Shown piece by piece: positions 19,995 through 30,156 of a DNA stretch of 64,000 bases. Location: contig CAVRTA010000002.1 of assembly GCA_963724135.1 (NCBI GenBank), forward strand, positions 310,001 through 374,000, given 5' to 3'. Both the position numbers and the translations under genes were made by a program. A model generated the notes under the pieces. That model saw only the letters and a program-made list of their open reading frames with translations, made no database searches and was not told the DNA's origin. Positions within the stretch are counted from its first letter, which is position 1, and every line of letters begins with the position of its first letter. The stretch is from DATLGB01 sp963724135. Lineage in GTDB: Bacteria > Actinomycetota > Thermoleophilia > Solirubrobacterales > Solirubrobacteraceae.

Positions 19995-20869
19995 GCGCCG
20001 GCGGCGGCGGCCTCGTGCGCTGTCGCGTCCCTGTTCTCCGGAACGAACTTGCTGGCCGTGAACGTCGCGCCCTGCGGGTCTCTGATCACGGTCATCCGCA
20101 CCCACGGAGCGTCGAACGGTGCGACCAGCACCTCGGCGCCCAGCTCGCCCGCACGTGAGGCGATCGCGTCGGCGTCGTCGACGGCGAAGGTGACGCCCCA
20201 GTGGGCAGGCTCGCCGCCGGCGATCGGCATAGCGCTCGCGACCACCTCCTCGAAGCGCTCGGGCGCTCCCATCTCGGCCATCTGCGCGCGGTTGCCGGGG
20301 TTGCGCTGCTCGAGGAGATCGCCGTAGGCGGGCAGCGCCCACATGCCGCCGTCGCCGAACGAGAGCAGCTCCCACCCGAACACCGCCCCGTAGAACGCCT
20401 GCGCGCCCGCGAGGTCGCCCGTGTGGAGGTCGTTGAAGTTCAGGGAGCCGTGCTCGTTGACGACCGTCGCGCCGCGGTGCTCCCGCGGCTGCCAAACGCT
20501 GAAGGCGGCACCGGCGGGGTCGGCGACGACCGCCATCCGTCCGGCGTCGCCGACCTCGGCGGGCTCCATCAGCACGGTCCCGCCCGCCGCGCGGACCGCG
20601 GCTGCCGTCTCGTCGGCGTCCGTCACCCACACGTACGTGTTCCACGCCGCGCCTGTCGGCCCGTCCTGCGGCTGCGAGCCCACCGCTGCGACGTCACCGC
20701 CGCGAATGCGCGCGACGTAGTATCGGACCGGCGATTCGGGTGCCATGACGTCCGTGAACTCCCACCCGAACAGGTCCCGGTAGAACGCGACGGCGGCGTC
20801 GAGATCCGGTTGCGTCGTGTCGACCCAGCACGGCACTCCGGCGATGTAGCGATCCTGCTCACCCATCAT
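19991..20869 (-). CDS. Two-domain VOC (glyoxalase/bleomycin-resistance fold) protein
   Basis: 292 residues with two VOC domains, about 8-125 and 140-275, each with the AFY-GxxFGWE signature (AVAFYRDLFGWEF, AQAFYGAVFGWEL). AAAGGAGCAG lies directly before ATGATG, so either methionine may be used. Two-domain VOC proteins with this layout are common in actinobacteria, often annotated as hydroxylase-like; metal ligands are only partly conserved, so a ligand-binding or enzymatic role cannot be chosen. It is convergent with the Usp-like gene. Confidence 0.82.
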   Translation of the reverse strand: MMGEQDRYIAGVPCWVDTTQPDLDAAVAFYRDLFGWEFTDVMAPESPVRYYVARIRGGDVAAVGSQPQDGPTGAAWNTYVWVTDADETAAAVRAAGGTVLMEPAEVGDAGRMAVVADPAGAAFSVWQPREHRGATVVNEHGSLNFNDLHTGDLAGAQAFYGAVFGWELLSFGDGGMWALPAYGDLLEQRNPGNRAQMAEMGAPERFEEVVASAMPIAGGEPAHWGVTFAVDDADAIASRAGELGAEVLVAPFDAPWVRMTVIRDPQGATFTASKFVPENRDATAHEAAAAGA

Positions 20870-20938
20870 CTGCTCCTTTGACGATTTGCCCTGCGCCGAC
20901 CCTACGCGCGCTCGAGGTCAGGACCGGTCCGCATCCCC

Positions 20939-20969
20939 TTTCACAAAAGGGTCCGTCCCTTTTGTGAAA
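20939..20969. repeat. REP-like hairpin (core ACAAAAGGG)
   Basis: A perfect 13-bp stem, TTTCACAAAAGGG paired with CCCTTTTGTGAAA, around a 5-nt loop TCCGT. Copies of the same element occur as an inverted pair at 44994-45068, and a relative as a tandem array at 33874-33974. It lies about 50 bp upstream of a fragment of a REP-associated transposase, the usual partner of such repeats. Confidence 0.8.
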
Positions 20970-21017
20970 AGTCTGCGCACGTCGCCCTCGTGGCGTCGAT
21001 CAGACCCGTCCTACACG

Positions 21018-21184
21018 ATGGTCCGCTCGGACGCGCATCTCCTGGCGGTGCTGCGCTACGTCGCCCGCAAGCCCGTGGCGGCTGGCCTGTGCGCTCGCCC
21101 GGGCGAATGGCCGTGGAGCGCCCACCGCGCGCTGGTCGGAGCAGCGCCGGCGCCGGGCTTTCTCTCCGTCGATGCCGTATTGGA
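21018..21184 (+). pseudogene. C-terminal remnant of a REP-associated tyrosine transposase (RAYT)
   Basis: Reading from 21018, the peptide contains AHLLAVLRYVARKPVAAGLC followed by ARPGEWPWSAHRALVG and FLSVDAVLE. This is the C-terminal signature of Y1/RAYT (TnpA-REP) transposases (consensus YVxxNPVxAGLVxxPxxWPWSSxxAYxG). The catalytic part with the HUH motif and tyrosine is absent, so the copy is dead. Together with the REP hairpin just upstream, the 318-bp stretch 20870-21187 is best read as decayed mobile DNA; nothing else is seen in it. Confidence 0.72.
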
Positions 21185-21187
21185 GGC

Positions 21188-21391
21188 TCAGATCTGGCGG
21201 ACGTTGACGGCGGCCGGGCCCTTGGGCCCCTCCTCCGCCTCGTACTCGACCTTCGCGCCCTCCTCGAGGGTGCGGTAGCCGTTGGACTGGATCGAGCTGT
21301 GGTGGACGAAGAGGTCCTTGCCCGAGTCGTCCGGCGTGATGAAGCCGAAGCCCTTGTCGTTGTTGAACCACTTGACGGTTCCAGTGGCCAT
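21188..21391 (-). CDS. Cold-shock protein (CspA family)
   Basis: 67 residues with both RNA-binding motifs, RNP1 KGFGFITP and RNP2 LFVHHSSI, the normal length for a single-domain Csp. It binds single-stranded nucleic acid and melts RNA structure. GGAGGT lies 11 nt before the ATG. The stop is only 4 bp from the end of the RAYT remnant. It stands alone with an apparent leader of up to about 139 bp upstream. Confidence 0.95.
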   Translation of the reverse strand: MATGTVKWFNNDKGFGFITPDDSGKDLFVHHSSIQSNGYRTLEEGAKVEYEAEEGPKGPAAVNVRQI

Positions 21392-21530
21392 GACGTGGAG
21401 ATACCTCCGTGTTGATGGTGGTGCTGCGAGCCGCGGAGGTGCTGGGCCTACTGCGGAACCGCACTTACCGGCCGGGCACGGTGCCCGACCAGGCGGAAAT
21501 GGTACGCCATCTGACGTGATTCGTCAGGCG
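21392..21530. other. cspA leader and DUF2269 3' region with two inverted repeats
   Basis: The 139 bp between the csp start and the DUF2269 stop hold CGGGCAC-G-GTGCCCG at 21473-21487 and CTGACG-TGATT-CGTCAG at 21511-21527. The second lies right after the DUF2269 stop and could be a weak intrinsic terminator, although no T-run follows. The first could belong to a csp leader structure or act as a second terminator. No promoter could be assigned with confidence. Confidence 0.4.
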
Positions 21531-22025
21531 TTACGCGAACGGCTTCGCGGTCATGAAGTAGATCGCGAGCAGCACGAGCACCGCGAGAAATCTCTCGGCG
21601 CGGATGTAGCGCCGGTACTCGCGCTCGTACTCCTCGCTGAAGCTGACCGTGTCACCCGGCGCCTCGGCGCGCGAGATGTCGCGGCGCGCCAGCTCGGCGA
21701 GGTTGCGGGTCGCCGGCACGACGATCCCCCCGCCGACCCCGCCGATCACGAACAGGATCACCAGCGGCACGATCACCCACACCTCGCCCATCACGTCGGC
21801 GTCGGCGGCGAGGTAGCCGCCCAGCAGCAGGACGGCGACCGTGCCGACGCCGGTGATGCGGTTGTTGAAGGTGTGCTGAATGTCGTGGAGCGCCGGCATC
21901 GCCTGCGGGTGCCTGCGGCGCGCGTACGGCACGACCAGCGGGTAGGCGAGCGGCAGTCCGAAGGCGGCGACGACGGCCATGATGTGCAGCGCCGTGACGG
22001 CGTTGTAGAAGGTCACGGCGAGCAT
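21531..22025 (-). CDS. DUF2269-family integral membrane protein
   Basis: 164 residues, four predicted transmembrane helices. The N-terminus FYNAVTALHIMAVVAAFG and the tail with a conserved cytoplasmic acidic/basic loop fit the DUF2269 predicted membrane proteins. No catalytic motif is visible and the function is unknown. Divergent from the gene at 22055, with 29 bp between the starts. Confidence 0.72.
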   Translation of the reverse strand: MLAVTFYNAVTALHIMAVVAAFGLPLAYPLVVPYARRRHPQAMPALHDIQHTFNNRITGVGTVAVLLLGGYLAADADVMGEVWVIVPLVILFVIGGVGGGIVVPATRNLAELARRDISRAEAPGDTVSFSEEYEREYRRYIRAERFLAVLVLLAIYFMTAKPFA

Positions 22026-22054
22026 GACCGGCGCGACTCTAGTGTGGAGGCCGC

Positions 22055-22438
22055 ATGGCCTCTCTGCCTGTCCGCCTGATCGGCCGCGGCGCCTCCCGGA
22101 TCCCGGGTCTCAAGCGCCTCCCGATCATGAAGCTGCTCGCGATCGGCGAGATCGCGGTGCTCGCCCGCGCTCACGCGTCTCTGCTCGACTCCCAGGAGCG
22201 CCGCCGCCTGGTGGAGCTCGTGCGCAAGGGCCGCGGCCGCGCGCGCAACCTCACCGCCGCCGAGCGCGAGGAGCTCACCGCGCTCGTCGCCAAGGCCGAG
22301 CCGCGCCGCTTCGCCGGCCTCGTCGCCGACAAGCTCTCGCCGGTGCCGCTCCCGAAGCGGCTGGTGAACGGGGCTACTCGCCCTCGGCGCGCAACGGAGT
22401 CCGCTCCGGAGGCTCGGCGAGCAGCATCTCCTTCGTGA
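22055..22438 (+). CDS. Conserved actinobacterial hypothetical protein
   Basis: 127 residues; GGAGG lies 5 nt before the ATG. A hydrophobic N-terminal third (MKLLAIGEIAVLARAHASLL) is followed by a basic, helical part with RNLTAAEREELTALVAKAEP. The last 22 residues overlap the end of nuoI on the other strand by 65 bp, an unusually long convergent overlap; the tail (TRPRRATESAPEARR) looks like read-through beyond a natural end near 22370. Function unknown. Confidence 0.6.
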   Translation: MASLPVRLIGRGASRIPGLKRLPIMKLLAIGEIAVLARAHASLLDSQERRRLVELVRKGRGRARNLTAAEREELTALVAKAEPRRFAGLVADKLSPVPLPKRLVNGATRPRRATESAPEARRAASPS

Positions 22439-22907
22439 AGATGAGGTCGGAGCGGTTGTAGTCGGAGAGCTCGAAGTCGTGGCCCATCGTGATGGCGTCG
22501 AACGGGCAGGCGACCTCGCAGTAGCCGCAGAAGATGCACTGGGCGAGGTTGATCTCGTAGACGGCGGCGTAGCGCTCGCCCGCCGAGACGCGGTTGTCGG
22601 GCGTGTTCTCGGCAGCGACCACACGGATGCAGTCGGCCGGGCACGCCGCCGCGCACAGGGAGCAGCCCACGCACTTCTCCAGGCCCGTGTCCTCGAAGCG
22701 GTTGAGCCGGTGGCGCCCGCGAAAACGCGGGTAGACCGGCACCTTCTCCTCGGGGTACTGGATCGTCGTCGGCCCCTCGGCGTAGCGCGCCATGGTCGTC
22801 TTGAGCCCGCGCAGCGTCTCGCCGAACGTGCGCCACGTGCCGCGCGCGGCCCCGGCCTTGGGCCGCGGCACGACGGTGATCTGGTCAGAGGTCGGTTCGT
22901 AGGTCAT
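22374..22907 (-). CDS. nuoI: NADH-quinone oxidoreductase subunit I
   Basis: 177 residues from the ATG at 22907 (ATGA overlap with nuoH). It carries the two 4Fe-4S clusters N6a and N6b in the peripheral arm of complex I: CVGCSLCAAACPADC and CIFCGYCEVACPFDA, both complete. It passes electrons from NuoG to NuoB. It is the last gene of the nuoA-I block; nuoJ is not next but 5.1 kb away. Confidence 0.97.
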   Translation of the reverse strand: MTYEPTSDQITVVPRPKAGAARGTWRTFGETLRGLKTTMARYAEGPTTIQYPEEKVPVYPRFRGRHRLNRFEDTGLEKCVGCSLCAAACPADCIRVVAAENTPDNRVSAGERYAAVYEINLAQCIFCGYCEVACPFDAITMGHDFELSDYNRSDLIFTKEMLLAEPPERTPLRAEGE

Positions 22908-23920
22908 TGCACCACCAGGATGATTGCGGTCGCGAGCGCGTTGAGCGTCGCCAGCGGCAGGAGGATCTTCCAGCCGAAGCTCATCAGCTGGTCGTAGCGC
23001 AGGCGCGGCAGCGTCGCGCGGATCCAGAAGAAGAAGAACAGCAGGACCCACATCTTCGCCAGCACGACGAGCGGGTCGACCCACGTCGGCGGGTCGATGC
23101 CGAACGGCAGCAGCCAGCCACCGAGGAACAGCGTCGTCACCAGCCCGCAGACGATCAGCAGGTTCAGGTACTCGGCGAACAGGAAGGCGACCATGCGCGT
23201 GCCGCCGTACTCGGTCATGTAGCCCTGCACCAGCTCGGCGTCGGCCTCCGGCAGGTCGAAGGGGGCGCGGTTGGTCTCCGCGAAGCCCGCGACCAGGAAG
23301 ACCACGAAGCCGACGAACTGCGGGACGATGTACCACATGCCCTCCTGGGCGGTGACGACCTCCGTCAGCGACAGCGTCCCGGCGGTCATGATCACGCCGA
23401 CGAGCGCGAGCCCCTGCGCGACCTCGTAGGAGATCAGCTGCGCCGCCGAGCGCATCGCGCCCAGGAACGAGTACTTCGAGCCCGAAGCCCAGCCGCCGAG
23501 CATGAGCCCGTAGAACGCGATCGCGCCGAAGGCGAACGCGTACAGGATGCCGATGCTCGAGTCGATTCCGTACAGCCCGACCTGCGTCCCGAAGATGTCG
23601 ACCGTGTTGGAGAACGGGATCACGGCGATCGCCGCGACCGCGGTCAGGATCGAGATGACGGGCGCCAGCGCGAACAGGAACCCGCTCGCCGTCTTGGGCT
23701 GCATGGGCTCCTTGGTGGCGAACTTGAGGATCTCCGCGAGCGGCTGCAACAGCCCGAAGACGCCGACGCGGTTGGGGCCGTAGCGGTGCTGGAAGCGCCC
23801 GAGCAGCTTGCGCTCGGCGACGATCACCAGCGGCAGGATCCCGAGGAAGATGGCGAACAGCACGATCGCCTTGAGGATCTGGATCCACCACGGCTCGTAG
23901 TAGCCGACCAGCGCGAGCAT
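22904..23920 (-). CDS. nuoH: NADH-quinone oxidoreductase subunit H
   Basis: 338 residues from the ATG at 23920 (MLALVGYYEPWW), 13 bp after the nuoG stop; an upstream in-frame start would extend into nuoG. Eight transmembrane helices, with the quinone-chamber segments ERKLLGRFQHRYGPNRVG and GFAETNRAPFDLPEADAELV, which are hallmarks of the subunit. It forms the quinone pocket with NuoB and NuoD. Confidence 0.97.
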   Translation of the reverse strand: MLALVGYYEPWWIQILKAIVLFAIFLGILPLVIVAERKLLGRFQHRYGPNRVGVFGLLQPLAEILKFATKEPMQPKTASGFLFALAPVISILTAVAAIAVIPFSNTVDIFGTQVGLYGIDSSIGILYAFAFGAIAFYGLMLGGWASGSKYSFLGAMRSAAQLISYEVAQGLALVGVIMTAGTLSLTEVVTAQEGMWYIVPQFVGFVVFLVAGFAETNRAPFDLPEADAELVQGYMTEYGGTRMVAFLFAEYLNLLIVCGLVTTLFLGGWLLPFGIDPPTWVDPLVVLAKMWVLLFFFFWIRATLPRLRYDQLMSFGWKILLPLATLNALATAIILVVQ

Positions 23921-23933
23921 CAGTGGCCGACCA

Positions 23934-26396
23934 CTACAGGTCCTCCGCGTCCTGGGCCGGGTGCGGCTGGTCGCCGCCGACACCCCCGGCGTCCTCGCGC
24001 TGCTGCTCCTGCGGCTCCTCCTCGGCCGCCTCCTCCGCCTGCTGGCCCGAGGCGCTCACCGCCGCCGGAGCGCCGACGAGCGCGGCCGTTCCACGCACCT
24101 CGACCGTCGCCGCCGTGATCAGGTTGGCGGGCGCGCCCGGCACGCCCTCGGGCACGAAGACGCTCCCGGCCGGCACCGAGGCGCGCACGATCGCGGGCCC
24201 GCGCAGCGTGTGGCCGTTGCTGGAGACCTCGACCTCCTCGCCGTGCTGGACGCCGAGCTTCGAGGCGTCCCCGGGTGACAGCTCGACCACGGCCACCGGC
24301 CGCGCGAACTGCAGGATCGGCGAGAGGTCCACCTCCTTGGACGCCCACACGGTGCGGAAGGTCCCGTAGCGCAGGCCCGGCGGCGCGGCCTTGGGCACGT
24401 CGAGCTCAGCCGGCTCCCACGGGTCGCCCGCCGCGCGCTCCGGGTAGGCGCCCCGGCCGCCGATCGCGTCGAGGGTGAGGCCGGGGTAGACGGCCTCGAA
24501 GAGCTGCCGCGAGGCGATCGGCCCGGCGAGCACGCGCTCCCCCGCGAGCTCGGAGAGGACCTGCCAGGTCGCCCGCACCTCGCCCGGCCGCCCGACCGCC
24601 GGCCGCAGCCGCTGCACGCGACCGTCCGGGTGCGTCAGTGTGCCCTCCTTCTCGGGGTAGGCCTCGGCGGGGAAGACGACGTCGGCGTGCTCGCGCACGG
24701 TCTCGGTCATCACCGACTCGTGCGCGATCACCGTCTGGGCGCCGGCGAGCGCCGCCTGCCACGCCTCGCGGTCGGGGAACTGGGAAAGCGGGTCGGCGTG
24801 CAGCAGGTAGAGCACCTTGGGGTCGCGCGGCGGCTCGGCGACGAGGCCGACCTCGCGCAGGCCGCGGCCGTTGGCCGACGCGGGCGCGACCAGCACGCCG
24901 GCGCCGCCGCGCCCGTGCAGGCCGAGCCGCGACGCGACATTGAGAAGCGCGGTCGCCGCGCTCGGGGTCAGCGACCGCTCGGCGGCGACGATCACGACGT
25001 CCTCGCCGCCGTCGCGCAACTGTGTGGCGAGGTCGCGCACCACCGCCGCGGTCGTCCCCGCCGCGGTCGCGCCGCCGGAGAGGTTGCCATCGTCGCCGGC
25101 CAGCGCCGCGTCGAGTGAGACCAGCAGCGCCTCCAGCGCTCCCGGGGCGTGGCGCACGATCGTCTGCGCGTTCGGGTCCAGCGACGTGGGTCGCGCCGAC
25201 GCGACCGCCAGGTGCACCTTGCGGCGGCGCACGCCCTTGCGGATGCGCAGGTCCCAGATCGTGGCCTCGTCGACCGGGTCGGTGTCGAGCACCAGCACCG
25301 TGTGCGCGAACTCGAGGTCGGGCACCGTCGCCTGCAGACCCGGGTCCCACAACGCCTCGGGCAGCGCTGCGTGCGGGGAGGACGCCGCCGTCTCGGCGAG
25401 CCGTGCCGCGAGCAACGCCTCCTCGTTGGTGGTCTCGCCGCCGGCGATCAGCGCGACGCCGCCCTTGCCGATCGCCGTGCGCGCCGCGGCGAGCGCCTTC
25501 TCCCACGATGCCGGCTGGAGCTGCGTGCCCTCGCGCACGAGCGGCGTCAGGATGCGCTCGTCCGAGAGCGCGTGCTGGAACGCGTAGCGGCCCTTGTCGC
25601 ACAGCCAGCCGTCGTCGACCCCCTCGTGGTCGCGCGCCATCACGCGCGCGACCTTCTCGTCGCGCACCGTCAGCTCGACGTTGCACTGCGACGGGCACAG
25701 GGCGCAGACCGAGCCCGAGCCCTCGATGTCCCACGGGCGCGCGCGGAAGCGGTAGGTCGACGACGTGAGCGCGCCGACCGGGCACAGCTCGGTGATGTTG
25801 CCGCTGAACGGCGCGACGTAGGGCGTCCCGTCGAAGGTCGCGACGAACGCGTGCGCGCCGCGCTCCTGCAGGACGAGCTGGTAGTCCTCGGAGACCTCCT
25901 GCGAGAAGCGCACGCAGCGGTAGCAGAGGATGCAGCGCTCGCGGTCGATCGCGATCAGCGGCGACAGCTCGAGCGGCTTGCGGAAGTGGCGCTTGGGCTC
26001 GATGAAGCGCGTCGTCCCGGGCCCCCAGCCATAGGTGATGTCCTGCAGCGGGCACTCCCCGCCCTTGTCGCAGACCGGGCAGTCGAGCGGGTGGTTGATG
26101 AGCAGGAACTCGAGCACCGCGCGCTGCGCGACCTCGACCCGGTCGTTGTGGGTGATCACGACCATGCCGTCCTTGACCGGCGTCGAGCAGGCCGTCTGCA
26201 GCTTCGGGATGCCCTCGATCTCGACCAGGCACATGCGGCACGCGCCGACGGGCTGGCCGAGCTTGGGCTCGTAGCAGAACACGGGGATCTCGACGTCGCC
26301 GTACTTGGCGGCGTCGACCAGCATCGCGTTCTCGGGGGCGGTCACCTCGCGGCCGTCGATGGTGAAGGTGACGTCCTTGCTGCGCGGCCGCGGCAT
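23934..26396 (-). CDS. nuoG: NADH-quinone oxidoreductase subunit G
   Basis: 820 residues. The 2Fe-2S cluster N1b has ligands C41, C53, C56 and C70; the His-ligated cluster N5 has H102, C106, C109 and C115; then comes a 4Fe-4S set in ERCILCYRCVRF with a later ELCPVGAL. A further CALCPSQC...GWLC set begins the molybdopterin-oxidoreductase-like domain (about 220 on), as in NuoG proteins that keep the extra N7 cluster. The final 40 residues are an acidic Gln/Glu-rich tail (PEEPQEQQ-like) not usual for the family. Start 6 bp after the nuoF stop. Confidence 0.96.
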   Translation of the reverse strand: MPRPRSKDVTFTIDGREVTAPENAMLVDAAKYGDVEIPVFCYEPKLGQPVGACRMCLVEIEGIPKLQTACSTPVKDGMVVITHNDRVEVAQRAVLEFLLINHPLDCPVCDKGGECPLQDITYGWGPGTTRFIEPKRHFRKPLELSPLIAIDRERCILCYRCVRFSQEVSEDYQLVLQERGAHAFVATFDGTPYVAPFSGNITELCPVGALTSSTYRFRARPWDIEGSGSVCALCPSQCNVELTVRDEKVARVMARDHEGVDDGWLCDKGRYAFQHALSDERILTPLVREGTQLQPASWEKALAAARTAIGKGGVALIAGGETTNEEALLAARLAETAASSPHAALPEALWDPGLQATVPDLEFAHTVLVLDTDPVDEATIWDLRIRKGVRRRKVHLAVASARPTSLDPNAQTIVRHAPGALEALLVSLDAALAGDDGNLSGGATAAGTTAAVVRDLATQLRDGGEDVVIVAAERSLTPSAATALLNVASRLGLHGRGGAGVLVAPASANGRGLREVGLVAEPPRDPKVLYLLHADPLSQFPDREAWQAALAGAQTVIAHESVMTETVREHADVVFPAEAYPEKEGTLTHPDGRVQRLRPAVGRPGEVRATWQVLSELAGERVLAGPIASRQLFEAVYPGLTLDAIGGRGAYPERAAGDPWEPAELDVPKAAPPGLRYGTFRTVWASKEVDLSPILQFARPVAVVELSPGDASKLGVQHGEEVEVSSNGHTLRGPAIVRASVPAGSVFVPEGVPGAPANLITAATVEVRGTAALVGAPAAVSASGQQAEEAAEEEPQEQQREDAGGVGGDQPHPAQDAEDL

Positions 26397-26402
26397 CAGT
26401 GG

Positions 26403-27712
<1,310 letters not shown>

Positions 27713-27716
<4 letters not shown>

Positions 27717-28390
27717 CGCGGGCCCGGGGGCTCTCCTTCCGGATGCTCGCCGGACGCCCACCACGTCTCGGCGATCGGCGCGCGCGCGAGCTGCTTGTCG
27801 GGCAGCGGCTCCTCGCCGTCGCGCAGCTGCTGGATCAGCACCGGGCAGTCGTCGAGCTTGAGCGGCCCGACATAGATCGAGTTGACGCTCGCCATCGGCG
27901 CGATGTCGCAGGCGCCGAGGCACTCGAAGCCGCGGATGTTGAAGTCGATGTCGTCTCCGGCGGCGTCGAGCATCGCCTCGTAGAGCCGGTCGGCGCCCCG
28001 CAGCGAGCACGAGATGTTCGTGCACACGTAGATCGTGTGGGTGCCCACGGGCGAGTGTTCGAACATGTCGTAGAAGGTCGCGACCGCGATCAGGTAGCCG
28101 GGCGTCAGCCGCATCACCGCGGCCACCTGGGTGACGGCGGTGGGGGAGAGCCAGCCGTGCACGCGCTGGGCGGCGCGCAGTGCCGGGATGGACGCGCTGC
28201 GCCGGTCGGGGTAGCGCGACATGTGGTCCTCGATCAGTGCGCGCAGGTCGTCGGGGACCGGGGTCGCGGCGATGTCGGGGACGACGGCCGGGTCCTTGTC
28301 GAGATCGACGGCGTCGTCCCAGCCGGGGACGCGGGAGCCGTGCTCGAAGCGCTTGACCAGGCGCCCGAGGTCCCCGGCGAGGATGCTCAC
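27713..28390 (-). CDS. nuoE: NADH-quinone oxidoreductase subunit E
   Basis: 225 residues from the GTG at 28390 (GTGA overlap with nuoD). The thioredoxin-like fold holds the 2Fe-2S cluster N1a, with ligands in VCTNISC and FECLGACDIAP. It pairs with NuoF in the NADH-dehydrogenase module. The N-terminal 45 or so residues are longer than in E. coli NuoE (166 residues) and a C-terminal tail rich in Pro and Glu follows; neither changes the assignment. Confidence 0.96.
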
Positions 28391-29662
28391 CGGTCGATGC
28401 CCCCGAGAACGGGGTCGAGCATCGCCAGCGTCGCGATGAAGTCGGCGATGTAGACGTCCTGGCACATCGGCCGGGTCGCCTGCAGGTTGACGAAGCTCGG
28501 GTCGCGCATGTGCACGCGAGCGGGCTTGCTCGACCCGTCCGAGCGCACGAAGCAGCCCAGCTCCCCACGAGGCGACTCGATCGGGAAGTAGACCTCGCCC
28601 GGCGGCACGCGGAAGCCCTCGGTGACGAGCTTGAAGTGGTGGATCAGCGCCTCCATCGAGGTGGCGAGCTCGTGGCGCGGCGGCAGCGCGTACTTGCGGT
28701 CCTCGGTGATGTAGGGGCCCTCGGGCAGGCCGTCGAGCGTCTGCTCGATGATGCGCACCGACTCGCGCATCTCCTCGAGCCGGCAGCGGTAGCGGTCGTA
28801 GTTGTCGCCGACGGTCCCGACCGGGACCTTGAAATCGAAGTGCTCGTAGCTCGAGTAGGGCTGCGCCTTGCGCAGGTCCCAGGGGTTGCCGGTCGCGCGC
28901 AGCAGCGGGCCCGAGACGCCGAGGTCGAGCAGCGTCCGCTCGTCGACGGTGGCGACGTTCGCGAGGCGCTCGACGACGATCTGGTTGTTGTCGAGGAGGT
29001 CGCCGAACTGGTCGACGCGCTGCGGCATCACGCGGCAGAACTCGCGCAGCTTGGCGTCGAAGCCCGCGGGCAGGTCCTCGAAGACGCCGCCGACCTGGAA
29101 ATAGCGCGGGTGCATGCGCTGGCCGGTCGACATCTCGAACAGGTCGAGGATCTGCTCGCGGTCGCGGAAGCAGTACCAGAACATCGAGATGGCGCCGAGG
29201 TCGAGCGCGCTCGTCCCGAGCCACACCAGGTGGCTCATGATCCGGTTGAGCTCCATGTGCATGACGCGCAGGTACTGCGCGCGCGGCGGGGACGTCGATG
29301 TCGGCGAGCTTCTCGACGGCGCCGCAGAACGCGTACGCGTTGAAGAAGTAGGCGAGGTAGTCCATCCGCTCCACGACGGGGATGACCTTCCAGTAGGCCT
29401 TGTCCTCGGCGGTCTTCTCGATGCCGGTGTGGACGTATCCGATCACCGGCTTGAGGTCGCGCACCACCTCGCCCTCGAGCGTCGTGATCAGGCGCAGGAC
29501 GCCGTGCGTGGCGGGGTGGTGCGGGCCGAAGTTGAGGGTCAGCAGCTCCTCGCGCAGCTCGTTGTCGTCGATCGACGAGCGGTCGACCACACCGGTGGTG
29601 ACTCTTTCGTCCTCCGGTCCTCTCAGGTTCGGACCTCCGGACGACGTCTCCACCTCGCTCAC
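28387..29662 (-). CDS. nuoD: NADH-quinone oxidoreductase subunit D, one apparent frameshift
   Basis: The gene starts at the GTG at 29662 (GTGA overlap with nuoC) and reads well to LADIDVP near 29290, where the frame breaks; it resumes as PRRAQYLRVMHMELNRI to the stop at 28387. Removing one base from the G run at 29288-29291 (a C run in the coding sense) restores one 424-residue protein. Seen: GPHHPATHGVLRL, the 49-kDa-subunit hallmark at the quinone site, and conserved RMHPRYFQVGG and ESPRGELGCF. It forms the quinone chamber with NuoB and NuoH. The break in a homopolymer inside an intact operon points to a consensus error, not a pseudogene. Confidence 0.9.
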
Positions 29663-30156
29663 TTCCACCACCCAGGCGACTCGCCCTCGTTGTAGGTGAA
29701 CAGGACGGGCTCGCCGCCGACCGGGAAGTCGCGCCGCTGCGGATGGCCCTCGTAGTCGTCGGGCATCAGGATCCGGCGCAGGTCCGGATGGCCGTCGAAG
29801 ACGACCCCGAACATGTCGTAGACCTCGCGCTCGTGGTGGTTGGCCGTCGGCCACTCGGGCGTGACGGAGGGCACGTGGGGGTCCTCGGTGTGCACGCGCG
29901 TCTTGACCGTGATCCGATCGACCGCGCGCATGTCGAGCAGCTCGTAGTGGACGCCGAGGCGCGGCTCCTCCGGGAAGTAGTCGACGCCGTGGACTGAGGC
30001 CAGGAAGGTGAACCCCTGCCCGCGCAGGTGCCCGAGCGCCGGCGGGACGAACTCGGGCGCTACGAGCAGCGTCGCCTTGTCGCGGAAGTAGACGGTGCCG
30101 AGCACGTCGTCGCCCAGCTCCTCGGCGAGCTGATCGAGCCCCTCCTGGTCAGGCAC
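29659..30156 (-). CDS. nuoC: NADH-quinone oxidoreductase subunit C
   Basis: 165 residues from a GTG at 30156, overlapping nuoB by 8 bp. The signature HEREVYDMFGVVFDGHPDLR and the ending LMPDDYEGHPQRRDFPVGGE identify the 30-kDa subunit of the complex I peripheral arm. It is a separate protein here, not fused to NuoD as in E. coli. Confidence 0.97.
   Translation of the reverse strand: MPDQEGLDQLAEELGDDVLGTVYFRDKATLLVAPEFVPPALGHLRGQGFTFLASVHGVDYFPEEPRLGVHYELLDMRAVDRITVKTRVHTEDPHVPSVTPEWPTANHHEREVYDMFGVVFDGHPDLRRILMPDDYEGHPQRRDFPVGGEPVLFTYNEGESPGWWK

Noticed and set aside
20870..21187. Intact transposase gene at the REP hairpin
   Set aside because: Only the C-terminal signature remains; there is no HUH motif or catalytic tyrosine in any frame nearby.
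28387..29662. nuoD as a pseudogene
   Set aside because: Only one base in a homopolymer breaks the frame, both halves keep family motifs, and all other nuo genes are intact.
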